Source: Marinobacter sp. SS13-12
GTDB lineage: Bacteria > Pseudomonadota > Gammaproteobacteria > Pseudomonadales > Oleiphilaceae
NCBI RefSeq assembly: GCF_030227115.1
Contig: NZ_JASSUA010000001.1
Location: forward strand, 2,170,001 to 2,234,000
Reading direction: 5' to 3'
Length of the DNA: 64,000 bases
Part shown: in pieces, positions 16,775 to 25,597 of the stretch
Position numbering within the stretch: position 1 is the first letter of the stretch
Layout of the letters: the number at the start of each line of letters is the position of its first letter
Notes under the pieces: model-generated
Seen by the model: only the letters and a program-made list of their open reading frames with translations
Told to the model about the DNA's origin: nothing
The model's database searches: none
Translations under genes and position numbers: made by a program

Positions 16775-19700
16775 CCGAAGCCCCAAAGAATGAGGTCCAC
16801 AAACCAAAACGCCTGAGGAACGGCCTGCTGATTGCGCTGGCCATTATCATTCTGCTGCCACTTTTAGTGGTGGGGGCACTGTTACTGGCCTTGCGTTCGG
16901 AAACCGGAACGGCGTGGGTCATCGACCAGGTTCCCGGCCTTGACGTGGAACAGGGGCAGGGATCATTGCTGGGACAGTGGCAGGCGCAGTCCCTGACATG
17001 GCAGGGTTACGGCGTGGGTCTTCGGCTGGAGGCGCCGGTAGTTGACTGGTCACCGACCTGCCTGTTCAGCAAGCAGCTGTGCCTTGAATCCCTGCAGGTG
17101 GAAACCATTGACCTGACCCTGCAACCGTCAACAGATCAGCAGGATGACCGTGGCGACATCAGTCTGCCTGGCGTTAACCTGCCGATTGGTCTGGCTGTCA
17201 GGGAGGTAGATCTTGGCACTTTCACCCTGAACGATGGCAAAATCTGGGACCGGTTGCAGTTACGGGCCGAAGGCTCCGGATCTGACTGGCACCTTCAGAG
17301 TCTCAGCTTTGTTCGTGACGATATCGAAATTGATGGGTCCGGCCGCATCCAGACCCGCGGCGACTGGCCACTGGACCTGAATGTCGGCATAAGCCTGCCG
17401 CCGCCCTATGGCCCCGACTGGAATCTGGCTCTCAATCTCACCGGAAGCGCAGTGGACCTGAGGGTGAGGGGTGAAAGCACTGGTTACCTGGAAGCCACCC
17501 TGGCCGGCCGGGTGGCTCCCCTGGACAGTGCGCTACCGGCTCAATTGACCGTTGAGGCTCAACGCTTTGTTCCTGCTGAAGGCCTGCCTGAAACCCTGGT
17601 ACTGCAGAATACGGTCGTTGCTCTGGAAGGTAGCCTGGAGGACGGTTTCCGTTCCAATTCCCGTACCTCGTTACCGGGTACTTCCGGTGACATTGCGGTT
17701 GCGCTGAAAGGGCTGGTGACAACCGCTGGCGTGGAAGATCTGGACCTCTCGCTTTCGGGCCCGGGAACGGGTGAAGCCGAGACCGGCACGGCCTCGGTGA
17801 CCGGAAGCCTGGACTGGCAGCAAGCCTTCCTGGCGGATGCACGGGTCGCGATGGAAGCCTTCCCCTGGTACAGCCTGATACCGGATTTTGAGCAGCCGCC
17901 GGTTATCTTGAACCAACTGAACGGTGAGGTTCGATACCAGTCAGGCGCCTATCAGGCGAGTGTAGAAGCCAGCGTCGACGGCCCACATGGGGAGGCTGAT
18001 CTGTCAGGGGAGCTGGATGGCGATATGGAGTCCGTGAAGATCACCCGTCTGCGGGTAAACACGGGCGCCGGCTTCCTCGGTGGTCAGGGAAACGTCGAGT
18101 TTGCTGACCAGTTGGCGTGGGATGCAAGCCTGGAGCTGGACAGTTTCAACCCCGGCTACTGGTTGCCGGCACTGGAGGCGAGCCTGAATGGTGATGTCAC
18201 CACCAGTGGGCGGTTGGAGGATAGTGGAAATCCTTCGTTACAGGCAGAGTGGGACCTTTCGGGCGACTGGCGGGCCAATGATGCCCTGATCCGTGGCGCA
18301 CTGAGCAGTGACGCAGGCGCATGGGCGGTGTCTGGCCTGGAGCTCCAAGTGGGCGATAACCGCGTTACCGGTAGCGGCGAGTGGGGTGGCGAGATTGCGG
18401 GCAATCTGGCGCTGGAACTGCCTTCTCCGGAAACCTTCCTGCCGGGACTGGCGGGCTCGCTGAGCGGAATCGCTTCGGTTTCCGGGACGCCCGATCAGCC
18501 GCAAGGCAGCGCGAAAGTGTCTGGGTCCGACCTGGCATGGCAGGATAAGCTGAGCCTGGCCAGTCTGGACCTCAATGCCACCCTTGGTGAAGGGTTAAGT
18601 GTGAGCGCCGATGTTCAGGCGAGTGAACTCCGCTACGGCGAGCAGTTGCTGCAGTCATTGACACTGGGGCTGTCAGGCACCCGGGATGATCACCGGCTGG
18701 AGGTTAACGCCGTTCATGAGGAGGCCGAGGTCGGGCTGGTATTTGCCGGCAATGCTTCCGAGGACTGGAATGCCTGGCAGGGAGCGTTGGAGCAGGGGCG
18801 GATTGATGTTCCCGAGCAGGGGCAGCAATGGACGCTGGCGGACCCCGCGGCACTGGAGTACACAGAAACCGGCAGACTGACCTTCGGCCGTCACTGCTGG
18901 CAATGGCAACAGGCTTCGGTTTGTGCCGAAGACCAGACCCTGTTGCCGACCCAGGACATTGCCTACCGGATCGAGAATTTCCCGACCACCGCGCTGTCCC
19001 CGCTGATGCCGGAAACCCTGCGCTGGGACGCCCTCCTGAACGCAGACGTCAGGCTGGTGATGACCGACAATGGCCCTGATGGCGAGGTGTCAGTGGATGC
19101 CGGTGCGGGCGAGTTTGAAGTCATGGCCAGGGACGAATGGCAGAGCCTGGGATACGACACCTTCACCACCAGGCTTCAACTGAAACCGGACATCGCCGAG
19201 CTGGATGTCAGGCTGAAGGGGCCCGAAGTGGGCGATCTTTCTGTAGCAATCGCCGTTGATCCGAACGCCAGTGAGCGGGAGGTTGATGGCCAGTTCCGCA
19301 TCCAGGGCCTGGACATTGCGATGGCCGGGGTGTTTGCCGGGCTGGAAGTGGTCGAAGGTAAGCTCAATGGCGAAGGCACGCTGTCCGGCCCGTTACTGAA
19401 GCCGGCGGTGAATGGCGAAATAGCGTTGACCGGCGGGCGGATCTCCGACCCGCAGCTCCCGATACCGCTGGAAGACATGGTTGTCAGCCTGGAGTTGAAT
19501 GGCTATTCCGCGGATCTGTCCGGCCGCTGGCGCAGTAACGAGCGCAGTACCGGCAACATCAAGGGAGGCCTGGACTGGTCGGCGGAGCCGTCCGTAGAGG
19601 TCAATCTTACCGGTGACCGATTGCCGTTCAGTTACGATCCCTACGCCCGTGTAGAGCTGGTGCCGGATATTACCATCACCTACGGCAGCGGTGATCTGGC

Positions 19701-20511
19701 GGTCACTGGCCGCCTGGAGGTTCCCCGTGGCGAGATCGAGATCAGGGAACTCCCCGCTCAGGCGGTTTCGGTTTCGGAAGACGAAGTGATCGTGGGGGCG
19801 GAGCAGGAAGAGGGCGGTTTGCGCTCCCTGAATATGGATGTGACGGTGGTGGTCGGCGATGATCAGGTCAGTTTCAATGGCTTCGGGGTAACCGGTAACC
19901 TGAAAGGCACCCTGCGCATCGGCAACAATATGGACACCCGGGGGGAGCTGCGGCTGGTTGATGGCCAGTATGAAGCCTATGGTCAGGAACTGGAGCTGCG
20001 CAGGGCAAGGTTAATGTTTGTCGGGCCTCTGACAGAGCCCTATCTGGATATCGAAGCCATCCGGCGGGTCGATACCGTCGTGGCGGGCATCCGGCTTACC
20101 GGGCCGGTAAGCGCGCCCCAGACTGAAGTGTTTTCCGAACCGGAGATGCCCCAGACCGATGCATTGTCCTATGTGATTCTGGGCCGGGCACCCCAAAGCA
20201 GGGGCGACGAGGGGCAGATGAGCCGGGCAGCGATTTCCCTGGGCCTGACTCAGGCGAACAAGGTCACCCAGGGCCTCGGGGAAGAGATCGGTATACAGAA
20301 TCTTATGCTGGAGGCGGAGGGTTCAGGCGATGAGTCGGCCGTGGTGGCCAGTGGCTACCTGACCGATGAGCTCAGTATTCGTTATGGTGTGGGCATTTTC
20401 GAGCCGATCACCACCGTTGCCTTGCGCTATGACCTTGGCCGGTATTTCTATCTGGAAGCTGCCAGCGGCCTGGCAGCTTCCCTGGATATTTTCTACACCC
20501 GGGATTTCTGA
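16771..20511 (+). CDS. tamB: translocation and assembly module inner-membrane protein TamB
   Basis: TamB is an AsmA-like protein spanning the periplasm as a long hydrophobic beta-taco groove, thought to carry phospholipid between membranes and to work with TamA. The 1246-aa product has one N-terminal membrane anchor (about residues 16-38), a very long beta-rich periplasmic part, and the C-terminal DUF490/TamB domain (GNNMDTRGELRLVDGQYEAYG region, then LSYVILGRAP and LTDELSIRYGVGIFEP). The start is the ATG of the ATGA overlap with tamA; an upstream in-frame ATG lies inside tamA and is less likely. Confidence 0.95.
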   Translation: MTEAPKNEVHKPKRLRNGLLIALAIIILLPLLVVGALLLALRSETGTAWVIDQVPGLDVEQGQGSLLGQWQAQSLTWQGYGVGLRLEAPVVDWSPTCLFSKQLCLESLQVETIDLTLQPSTDQQDDRGDISLPGVNLPIGLAVREVDLGTFTLNDGKIWDRLQLRAEGSGSDWHLQSLSFVRDDIEIDGSGRIQTRGDWPLDLNVGISLPPPYGPDWNLALNLTGSAVDLRVRGESTGYLEATLAGRVAPLDSALPAQLTVEAQRFVPAEGLPETLVLQNTVVALEGSLEDGFRSNSRTSLPGTSGDIAVALKGLVTTAGVEDLDLSLSGPGTGEAETGTASVTGSLDWQQAFLADARVAMEAFPWYSLIPDFEQPPVILNQLNGEVRYQSGAYQASVEASVDGPHGEADLSGELDGDMESVKITRLRVNTGAGFLGGQGNVEFADQLAWDASLELDSFNPGYWLPALEASLNGDVTTSGRLEDSGNPSLQAEWDLSGDWRANDALIRGALSSDAGAWAVSGLELQVGDNRVTGSGEWGGEIAGNLALELPSPETFLPGLAGSLSGIASVSGTPDQPQGSAKVSGSDLAWQDKLSLASLDLNATLGEGLSVSADVQASELRYGEQLLQSLTLGLSGTRDDHRLEVNAVHEEAEVGLVFAGNASEDWNAWQGALEQGRIDVPEQGQQWTLADPAALEYTETGRLTFGRHCWQWQQASVCAEDQTLLPTQDIAYRIENFPTTALSPLMPETLRWDALLNADVRLVMTDNGPDGEVSVDAGAGEFEVMARDEWQSLGYDTFTTRLQLKPDIAELDVRLKGPEVGDLSVAIAVDPNASEREVDGQFRIQGLDIAMAGVFAGLEVVEGKLNGEGTLSGPLLKPAVNGEIALTGGRISDPQLPIPLEDMVVSLELNGYSADLSGRWRSNERSTGNIKGGLDWSAEPSVEVNLTGDRLPFSYDPYARVELVPDITITYGSGDLAVTGRLEVPRGEIEIRELPAQAVSVSEDEVIVGAEQEEGGLRSLNMDVTVVVGDDQVSFNGFGVTGNLKGTLRIGNNMDTRGELRLVDGQYEAYGQELELRRARLMFVGPLTEPYLDIEAIRRVDTVVAGIRLTGPVSAPQTEVFSEPEMPQTDALSYVILGRAPQSRGDEGQMSRAAISLGLTQANKVTQGLGEEIGIQNLMLEAEGSGDESAVVASGYLTDELSIRYGVGIFEPITTVALRYDLGRYFYLEAASGLAASLDIFYTRDF

Positions 20512-20520
20512 CCCGGCCTG

Positions 20521-21207
20521 CTATTCCAGCTTGAAGGTGGCACTGACCCGGGATGTCAGTTCCCGCGGGCCGATGTTGGACACGGTGTCAGACGAGGCGC
20601 GCATTTCTGCCATCATCGGAACCGGGGGCTGGTAGCCACCATCGATGTTGATGTTGATCACCTCGCCGCACTGCTTTTCAAGTTCGTTGGCAACAAACTC
20701 ACACCTTGCCCTGGCGTCAGCGATGGCGCCGGCCAGTGCCTGCTTGCGGAGGCTGCTTTCATCGGAATGAAAGAACTGGTGCGGTCCCACGTTGTGGTCC
20801 ATACCCAGTGCCTGGGCCTGCTCCAGGATGGGATTGAGCAGGGCAAGGTCGTCAATGGTAAAGCTCACAGTCTGTGAGGCGACGGCCACCTTTTCCGGTT
20901 TCTGACTACGCTCCTGGGACGGAATCGAGCGGCTGTAGAGGTTAACCGATGCATCGCTGTAAGAGCCCAGCTGGTCACGGTAGTCACTGATGCCATCCCG
21001 CCATTGTTCCATCTGCTCATTCACGCGCCGGGTCGCTGTCTCCGGCAGGCTGTGCTCGGCATTGGCGGTAAACTGCAGCCGTGCGCTGTCTGGCGTATAC
21101 TTTACGGAAGCCTGGCCGCTCAGGCTTACTTCCCCGGCGACTGCGCACAGGGGAAAGAGCACCAGGGTGGCAGGAAACAGCAGGTATCGATGGACGTTGG
21201 GCAACAT
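20521..21207 (-). CDS. SIMPL (DUF541) domain periplasmic protein
   Basis: The 228-aa protein has an N-terminal signal peptide ending AVAG, followed by a SIMPL domain: GQASVKYTPDSARLQFTA at the start, a VSFTIDDLALLNPILEQAQALG middle, and a C-terminal VSATFKLE strand. Family members such as E. coli YggE are implicated in oxidative-stress tolerance, though the biochemical role is unclear. It is convergent with tamB (10 nt apart) and divergent from a small gene whose start codon is only 12 nt away. Confidence 0.88.
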   Translation of the reverse strand: MLPNVHRYLLFPATLVLFPLCAVAGEVSLSGQASVKYTPDSARLQFTANAEHSLPETATRRVNEQMEQWRDGISDYRDQLGSYSDASVNLYSRSIPSQERSQKPEKVAVASQTVSFTIDDLALLNPILEQAQALGMDHNVGPHQFFHSDESSLRKQALAGAIADARARCEFVANELEKQCGEVININIDGGYQPPVPMMAEMRASSDTVSNIGPRELTSRVSATFKLE

Positions 21208-21219
21208 TGTGGGATCTCC

Positions 21220-21420
21220 ATGCTTTTACACAATAATCAGGTCAGGTTGACTCCCCGGGAGCGTGACATCCTGCTCAGGCTGACCGGGAGCGATCCCCAT
21301 TATGTGACGACCCGCGCGCAACTGAAAGAGTGGGCTGCCCGTCACCTGGAAGCCCTGCCCGGTGATGCCAGGGAAATACGGGAAATCAAGGCTGTTCTGC
21401 AGCATTATCTGCCGCTTTGA
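21220..21420 (+). CDS. small conserved-looking protein, unknown function
   Basis: This 66-aa ORF begins at an ATG with GGGAT upstream. It contains LTPRERDILLRLTG, reminiscent of the first helix of LuxR-type DNA-binding domains, but the rest (TRAQLKEWAARHLEALPGD, then a final helix) does not complete that fold. The 3' end overlaps the convergent C26 peptidase gene by 16 nt. Its base use resembles its neighbours. Function unknown; it may be a small regulator. Confidence 0.5.
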   Translation: MLLHNNQVRLTPRERDILLRLTGSDPHYVTTRAQLKEWAARHLEALPGDAREIREIKAVLQHYLPL

Positions 21421-22172
21421 CCTGGCAGGTCGTCACTGGCGTCGTCAGTGTCTGTCGGTTCATCCAGCCTTATCAGCTTTCTCTCCTCCGCAGCGTCAAC
21501 AAAATGCTTGAAGATACGCCGGTGGCCACCGTGATACAGCAGATATTCCGGATGCCACTGAATACCCATCAGCCACTGCCCGCGAGTGTTTTCTATCGCT
21601 TGCACGAAATGATCATTGTCCAGGGCGACCACACGAAGGTGGTGTCCGAGCCTTTTGATGGTCTGGCTGTGAATCCGGTTGGCGCCAATCACCGGCTGGC
21701 GCATGACTTCTCCGAGACGGCTGTCGCTGACCACCCGAACGGTTTGCATGGGCAGCAGCAGCGGACGGTGGCGGGTGTTTATGCGTAGTGGGGTCACGTT
21801 CTGGCAAAGTGAGCCGCCACGGAAAATATTGATGAACTGGGCGCCCCTGCAGATGCCCAGTACAGGGATATTGAGCTCCTCGGCCCGGGAGAGCAGGCGA
21901 ACATCGGTTTCATCCCGGCGCGGGTCATAATTTGCCGTTACCTGTGGTGTCTGCCCGTAACGTGAGGGGTGCACGTGGGTGCCACCAGAAAGCACCAGGC
22001 CGTCAAGCAGGGATACGTCCACTTTGGATCCAGGCCGGATGAAGTGGGTGCGAGCCCCGTGCATACGCAGGGCAAAGCTGATCAGCCGGTGTGCCAGGCT
22101 ACGCCGGGCGGGGCCACTGATGCCGATGGTGAGGCCGGGATGTTCCGGCTTTTCCTGGACGGTGTCAGGCAT
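21405..22172 (-). CDS. peptidase C26 / gamma-glutamyl hydrolase-like class I amidotransferase
   Basis: The 255-aa protein has the class I glutamine amidotransferase fold: LDGLVLSGGTHVHPSRY, then the nucleophile Cys108 in GICRGAQ, and His207/Glu209 in QWHPEY. It resembles PuuD-type gamma-glutamyl-gamma-aminobutyrate hydrolases. Its start overlaps by 8 nt the end of an amidoligase gene, a known pairing in which one enzyme makes and the other edits or removes gamma-glutamyl-type amide bonds. The natural substrate is unknown. Confidence 0.85.
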   Translation of the reverse strand: MPDTVQEKPEHPGLTIGISGPARRSLAHRLISFALRMHGARTHFIRPGSKVDVSLLDGLVLSGGTHVHPSRYGQTPQVTANYDPRRDETDVRLLSRAEELNIPVLGICRGAQFINIFRGGSLCQNVTPLRINTRHRPLLLPMQTVRVVSDSRLGEVMRQPVIGANRIHSQTIKRLGHHLRVVALDNDHFVQAIENTRGQWLMGIQWHPEYLLYHGGHRRIFKHFVDAAEERKLIRLDEPTDTDDASDDLPGQSGR

Positions 22173-23160
22173 AGTTCCGGGACCGCAGCCATTGGTCAGA
22201 TGTATCGAGCCAGCTATGGGTCAAATTGTGGAAGCTCAGTTTGCGGCTGTTGCGAAACTCGGTCACCAATGTGGCCAGATCGCCGGCGTTGGCCGCCAGT
22301 TGCTCCAGTATCACCCAGTCATTCCATACCGTTGAGAAATGCCAGAGCGGGTTGTCGATATCGCAATCCGGCAGCCGGTAATGCAGGGTGGGCCTGCTCT
22401 TGATGCGTTCGTCTGTTACGTACCTGGCCAGCAGCTCGCTGTTCAGGTGTGCAAACAGCGGTAGCAGGTCAAGCGCCTTGTTCCGGGTCGGATTATAGTG
22501 GAGGTAGTCCTTCATCAACTGATCCATGTCCGGATCGTAGCCTTCAGACATCAGCAAATCGATGTAGTTGCTGCTCCAGGGTTCAATGTAGCTGGTCAGT
22601 TTGCGGCTCAGATCGATCTGATGTCGTGCCTTGAGCCATTCGTAAAGCGCTGCAAACGCCTGCAGATAACGCACCAGGGTTGAAGCTTTCAGGTCCGGTA
22701 GCTCTGGATTCAGTTGCAGACCGAACGCGTAGTAGAGGGCTTCCCGGCTGCCAAGGGCGCCGGCCTTGCGGAGTTCGTCACAAAGCGTTTCGATGCGCTC
22801 CAGTTCACTGAAGGGTAACGGAGGGCTGACAATTTCCAGGGGCACGATTTTCTCGGCCGCGGCATCTATCACACTCATTGCCTGGCCCCCGAGTTCCCGG
22901 ACCGATTCCGGTAACCGTTGGTCCTGCAGATCCAGGTCCTTGATGGGGTCCGAATCCAGTTCGATGGCGAAGGCGCCTACATCGGTGGTGATTTCCGACA
23001 CGTAGCGGGAAACCGGCTTCGCCTCACCGCCAAGCAATCGTGTGGAAAGCGATACGAGATCCCCGTACCCGAGGCCGGATAATTCTATCTCGACACCTAC
23101 TTTCCGTTCCTTTCCGTCATCGGTTCTCATGATGTCCGGCATTCGGCATCTTTTGCTCAT
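22165..23160 (-). CDS. putative amidoligase (COOH-NH2 ligase family)
   Basis: The 331-aa protein matches the amidoligase group, relatives of glutamine synthetase/GCS that join a carboxylate to an amine using ATP. The N-terminal KVGVEIELSGLG carries the metal-binding Glu pair, followed by YVSEITTDVGAFAIELDS and PLEIVSPPLPFSELERIE, which in the fold supply further metal and ATP contacts. It is followed with overlap by a C26 peptidase gene. The start at 23160 has GGAG upstream. The intergenic region to lexA is shared, so the SOS box could also influence this operon. Product unknown. Confidence 0.8.
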   Translation of the reverse strand: MSKRCRMPDIMRTDDGKERKVGVEIELSGLGYGDLVSLSTRLLGGEAKPVSRYVSEITTDVGAFAIELDSDPIKDLDLQDQRLPESVRELGGQAMSVIDAAAEKIVPLEIVSPPLPFSELERIETLCDELRKAGALGSREALYYAFGLQLNPELPDLKASTLVRYLQAFAALYEWLKARHQIDLSRKLTSYIEPWSSNYIDLLMSEGYDPDMDQLMKDYLHYNPTRNKALDLLPLFAHLNSELLARYVTDERIKSRPTLHYRLPDCDIDNPLWHFSTVWNDWVILEQLAANAGDLATLVTEFRNSRKLSFHNLTHSWLDTSDQWLRSRNYA

Positions 23161-23305
23161 TCATGCGTCTCCACAAAGGGTTAGCAATACCTTACCACAG
23201 TCCCTCGGGCTGAAAGTGACGGTTACCGGCCAAAAAAAGCGGGGCACCGGAAAAACTTCAGGCATGGACTTTACACTGGATAAAACACTGTATATAGTCA
23301 AATCA

Positions 23306-23321
23306 CTGTATATAAAAACAG
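23306..23321. promoter_or_regulatory. LexA (SOS) box
   Basis: CTGTATATAAAAACAG fits CTGT-N8-ACAG exactly and lies 22 nt before the lexA start, as expected for autoregulation. The first 11 nt of the site plus the base before it (CACTGTATATA) are repeated 18 nt upstream (from 23287), where the second half-site is missing. Confidence 0.9.
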
Positions 23322-23343
23322 GGCTAACCGGGGTCACCGACAC

Positions 23344-23952
23344 ATGAAGCTGACAGCAAGGCAGACACAGGTATTGGAAATCATTCGTCGCTCCGTCGAC
23401 GAGACGGGATATCCGCCGACACGCGCGGAGATCGCCGCCGAGCTCGGATTCCGTTCAGCCAATGCCGCTGAAGAGCACCTCAGGGCACTGGCCAGGAAAG
23501 GGGCCATCGAGATGGTGCCGGGGGCAAGCCGTGGTATCCGTCTTCCGGAAGTCGAAGCGGACCCCGGATTGCCCGTGATAGGCCAGGTGGCAGCCGGTAG
23601 CCCGATTCTGGCCCAGGAGCACATCGAAGATCACTGCACCCTGCAGCCCGAATTCTTCTCGCCCTCGGCGGATTACCTGCTGCGTGTGCGCGGTATGAGT
23701 ATGAAGGACATTGGCATCCTGGATGGTGATCTGCTCGCCGTGCACAGGACCAGCGACGTACACAATGGCCAGATCGTTGTGGCCAGAGTCGGCGAGGAGG
23801 TGACTGTGAAGCGGTTCCGCAAGGACGGCTCGAAAGTGTATCTCATCGCAGAGAACGAAGAGTTTGCGCCCATTGAAGTGGATCTGACAGAACAGGAATT
23901 ATTTATTGAAGGTTTGGGTGTCGGTGTTATCCGGCGCTCGGATCTTCACTGA
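23344..23952 (+). CDS. lexA: SOS repressor LexA
   Basis: LexA represses DNA-damage genes and cleaves itself when RecA filaments form. The 202-aa protein has an N-terminal winged helix (1-65, with [13 protein letters not shown]), the cleavage pair Ala84-Gly85, Ser119 in RGMSM and Lys156 in VTVKRF. These fall at the same numbers as in E. coli. An SOS box precedes it and sulA follows 84 nt downstream, the gene order known from Pseudomonas. Confidence 0.98.
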   Translation: MKLTARQTQVLEIIRRSVDETGYPPTRAEIAAELGFRSANAAEEHLRALARKGAIEMVPGASRGIRLPEVEADPGLPVIGQVAAGSPILAQEHIEDHCTLQPEFFSPSADYLLRVRGMSMKDIGILDGDLLAVHRTSDVHNGQIVVARVGEEVTVKRFRKDGSKVYLIAENEEFAPIEVDLTEQELFIEGLGVGVIRRSDLH

Positions 23953-24036
23953 TACCGCGGTATCCGGACATTTCCGGCAGTGCTCTGCAAGGTATCAATT
24001 ACGCAGGGCCCGGCTTAAAGGCAAATGAGGCTTATC

Positions 24037-24525
24037 ATGGAACAACTCAGCTTTAATCAGAACCTGGCTTACGCTCACGGAGGCGGCAGATTCGTCGGCC
24101 CGGAGGCTGTCGGTTTGAGCAGCCATGATGTGAGCCGGGCGCCGGTCAGCCGCACCCGCCCGGTACAGCCAAAGGGTAACGTGACGGAAATCATTCTGCC
24201 TGAAGGGCAGGTTGAAAATTTCCAGCTGTTGCTGCCGATGCTGACACAGCTGAACCAGGAAAAACGCTGGCTGGCCTGGATCGACCCACCCCAAAGCCTG
24301 GTCAGCAAGTGGCAGACCATGCGTGGGATTGTGGCAGGCGAATTACTGGTGTTGCGGTCTACTTCGGACTACCCAGCCCGGCAACTGGCCGAGCGGGCAT
24401 TGAGCGCAGGCACCTGTCATGCCGTCGTGATGTGGACACGGAAACTTGGGCGTGAAGCCCTGACTTCACTGGAGCAGGCCTCTGCCCGGGGCAACAGCCA
24501 CGGCGTTGTGCTGCGCCAACGCTGA
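24037..24525 (+). CDS. sulA: SOS cell-division inhibitor SulA
   Basis: SulA binds FtsZ and halts division while DNA is repaired. The 162-aa product shows the RecA-like SulA core: NVTEIILPEG, LLPMLTQLNQEKRWLAWIDPP, then a Leu-rich second half with AVVMWTRKL. GAGG 6 nt upstream supports the ATG at 24037 over an in-frame ATG at 24025. It lies right after lexA with no SOS box of its own visible in the gap, so it is probably expressed from the lexA promoter. Confidence 0.87.
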   Translation: MEQLSFNQNLAYAHGGGRFVGPEAVGLSSHDVSRAPVSRTRPVQPKGNVTEIILPEGQVENFQLLLPMLTQLNQEKRWLAWIDPPQSLVSKWQTMRGIVAGELLVLRSTSDYPARQLAERALSAGTCHAVVMWTRKLGREALTSLEQASARGNSHGVVLRQR

Positions 24526-24544
24526 AGGTTCAGTAAATCCGGGA

Positions 24545-24802
24545 TCAGTGAAGCGTATAGGAAGGCCGGATTTCATGAGAGTCCGGCTCTTCTTCCCAGT
24601 CGATATCGTGGGCGACATTGCCTGCTGCTTCTATGCCGGCGGCAATCATGGCCTTGGCCACGTCCATCTCCCGGTCTTCCATCATTTCCCTGGCTTCAGC
24701 CGAGAACGATATTTTCACCAATGGTGCGCTGTCGTCGTCAATCCGGCGAAGTGCATAGTCGCCATTGCTCAGTTGTACAATCTCGAAAAAAGAGGGTGAC
24801 AT
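24545..24802 (-). CDS. small acidic hypothetical protein
   Basis: The 85-aa product begins with a compact beta-like stretch (FFEIVQLSNGDYALRRIDD) followed by a helix (ARE-MME-DREMDVAKAMIAAGIEAAG) and an acidic tail. I do not recognise a family. AAAGG precedes the ATG. It follows the DUF6586-like gene on the same strand by 60 nt and is convergent with sulA. A conserved accessory gene near lexA-sulA is plausible from its tidy context. Confidence 0.65.
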   Translation of the reverse strand: MSPSFFEIVQLSNGDYALRRIDDDSAPLVKISFSAEAREMMEDREMDVAKAMIAAGIEAAGNVAHDIDWEEEPDSHEIRPSYTLH

Positions 24803-24862
24803 TCAGTTAGCCTTTCAGTTCATTCCCCGGGTGGTGGCAGTTTGCAGCGGCGGACCGTGGTA

Positions 24863-25339
24863 TTACCACTCGCTGTGCCGTTCCTCAAGGGTGTCGGTAA
24901 AGTGTTTGATCGCACTCAGGGTTTGCTCAAGCGCCTGTTTCGATCTGTCTGGGCCCGTATCCGCAGCAACAGCAATCACATTTTCGTCACTCACGGTTTT
25001 TTTGGCCGCTGGCGGGTTGCCCTGGTGCCGCTCCAGTTGCTCAAGATGGTTCCACCAACTGTGAGCTTCGTTAACGAGCTGGTTCAGTTCTGCTGTCTCC
25101 GGAATCTCATCGCCCAGCAGTTCCGTCAAAGCTTCCAGGCTTTCGGGCCGCCCCAGCTTGTCCTGATACATTCTTGCGACCATGACCAGAACCAGCTTTC
25201 TGGCCCGCAAAGCAAGTTCAACGGCTCCCTGGATCAGGGCTTCACGCGCGGGCACACTGTCGTTGCCATCCAGCTGACCCAGCAGGGTCCTGGCAAGGAA
25301 AATCTTCTGGGAAACCAGTGAATGCCACGATGACGCCAT
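24863..25339 (-). CDS. DUF6586-like hypothetical protein
   Basis: The 158-aa protein is predicted all-helical: an N-terminal LVSQKIFLARTLLGQL helix, a long ALIQGAVELALRARKLVLVMVARMY helix and a central SWWNHLEQLE segment. It resembles small helical proteins that lie near lexA-sulA in Pseudomonas (now DUF6586), but I recall this rather than being able to check it. Probably forms a two-gene unit with the 85-aa gene downstream. Function unknown. Confidence 0.6.
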   Translation of the reverse strand: MASSWHSLVSQKIFLARTLLGQLDGNDSVPAREALIQGAVELALRARKLVLVMVARMYQDKLGRPESLEALTELLGDEIPETAELNQLVNEAHSWWNHLEQLERHQGNPPAAKKTVSDENVIAVAADTGPDRSKQALEQTLSAIKHFTDTLEERHSEW

Positions 25340-25597
25340 GGAGATACCTGCATACGGGGTTAAGGTCGCGCGACGAATTAACTGGCAATGATAACATTTC
25401 TGGTCAGGAATTTCTTCCTTCCTGAGAATCCACGGGCCTTTGACAAGAATCTACAAAGAATCACTTGAAACGGTCGTTTGAATTTGGCAAAAAGGCGCCC
25501 GGTTTGAGTAACTTTTGATCGTCTGGCTCGGGATTCCAGTGAACGGAAAGTCCTGGCTGTCCGGCGTCCAGATCAGTTTCAGTGGAGGTGGAAGGGA

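Noticed and set aside
23288..23303. Upstream CTGT half-site as a second full LexA box
   Set aside because: The second half reads AAAT in place of ACAG, so it is only a half-site.
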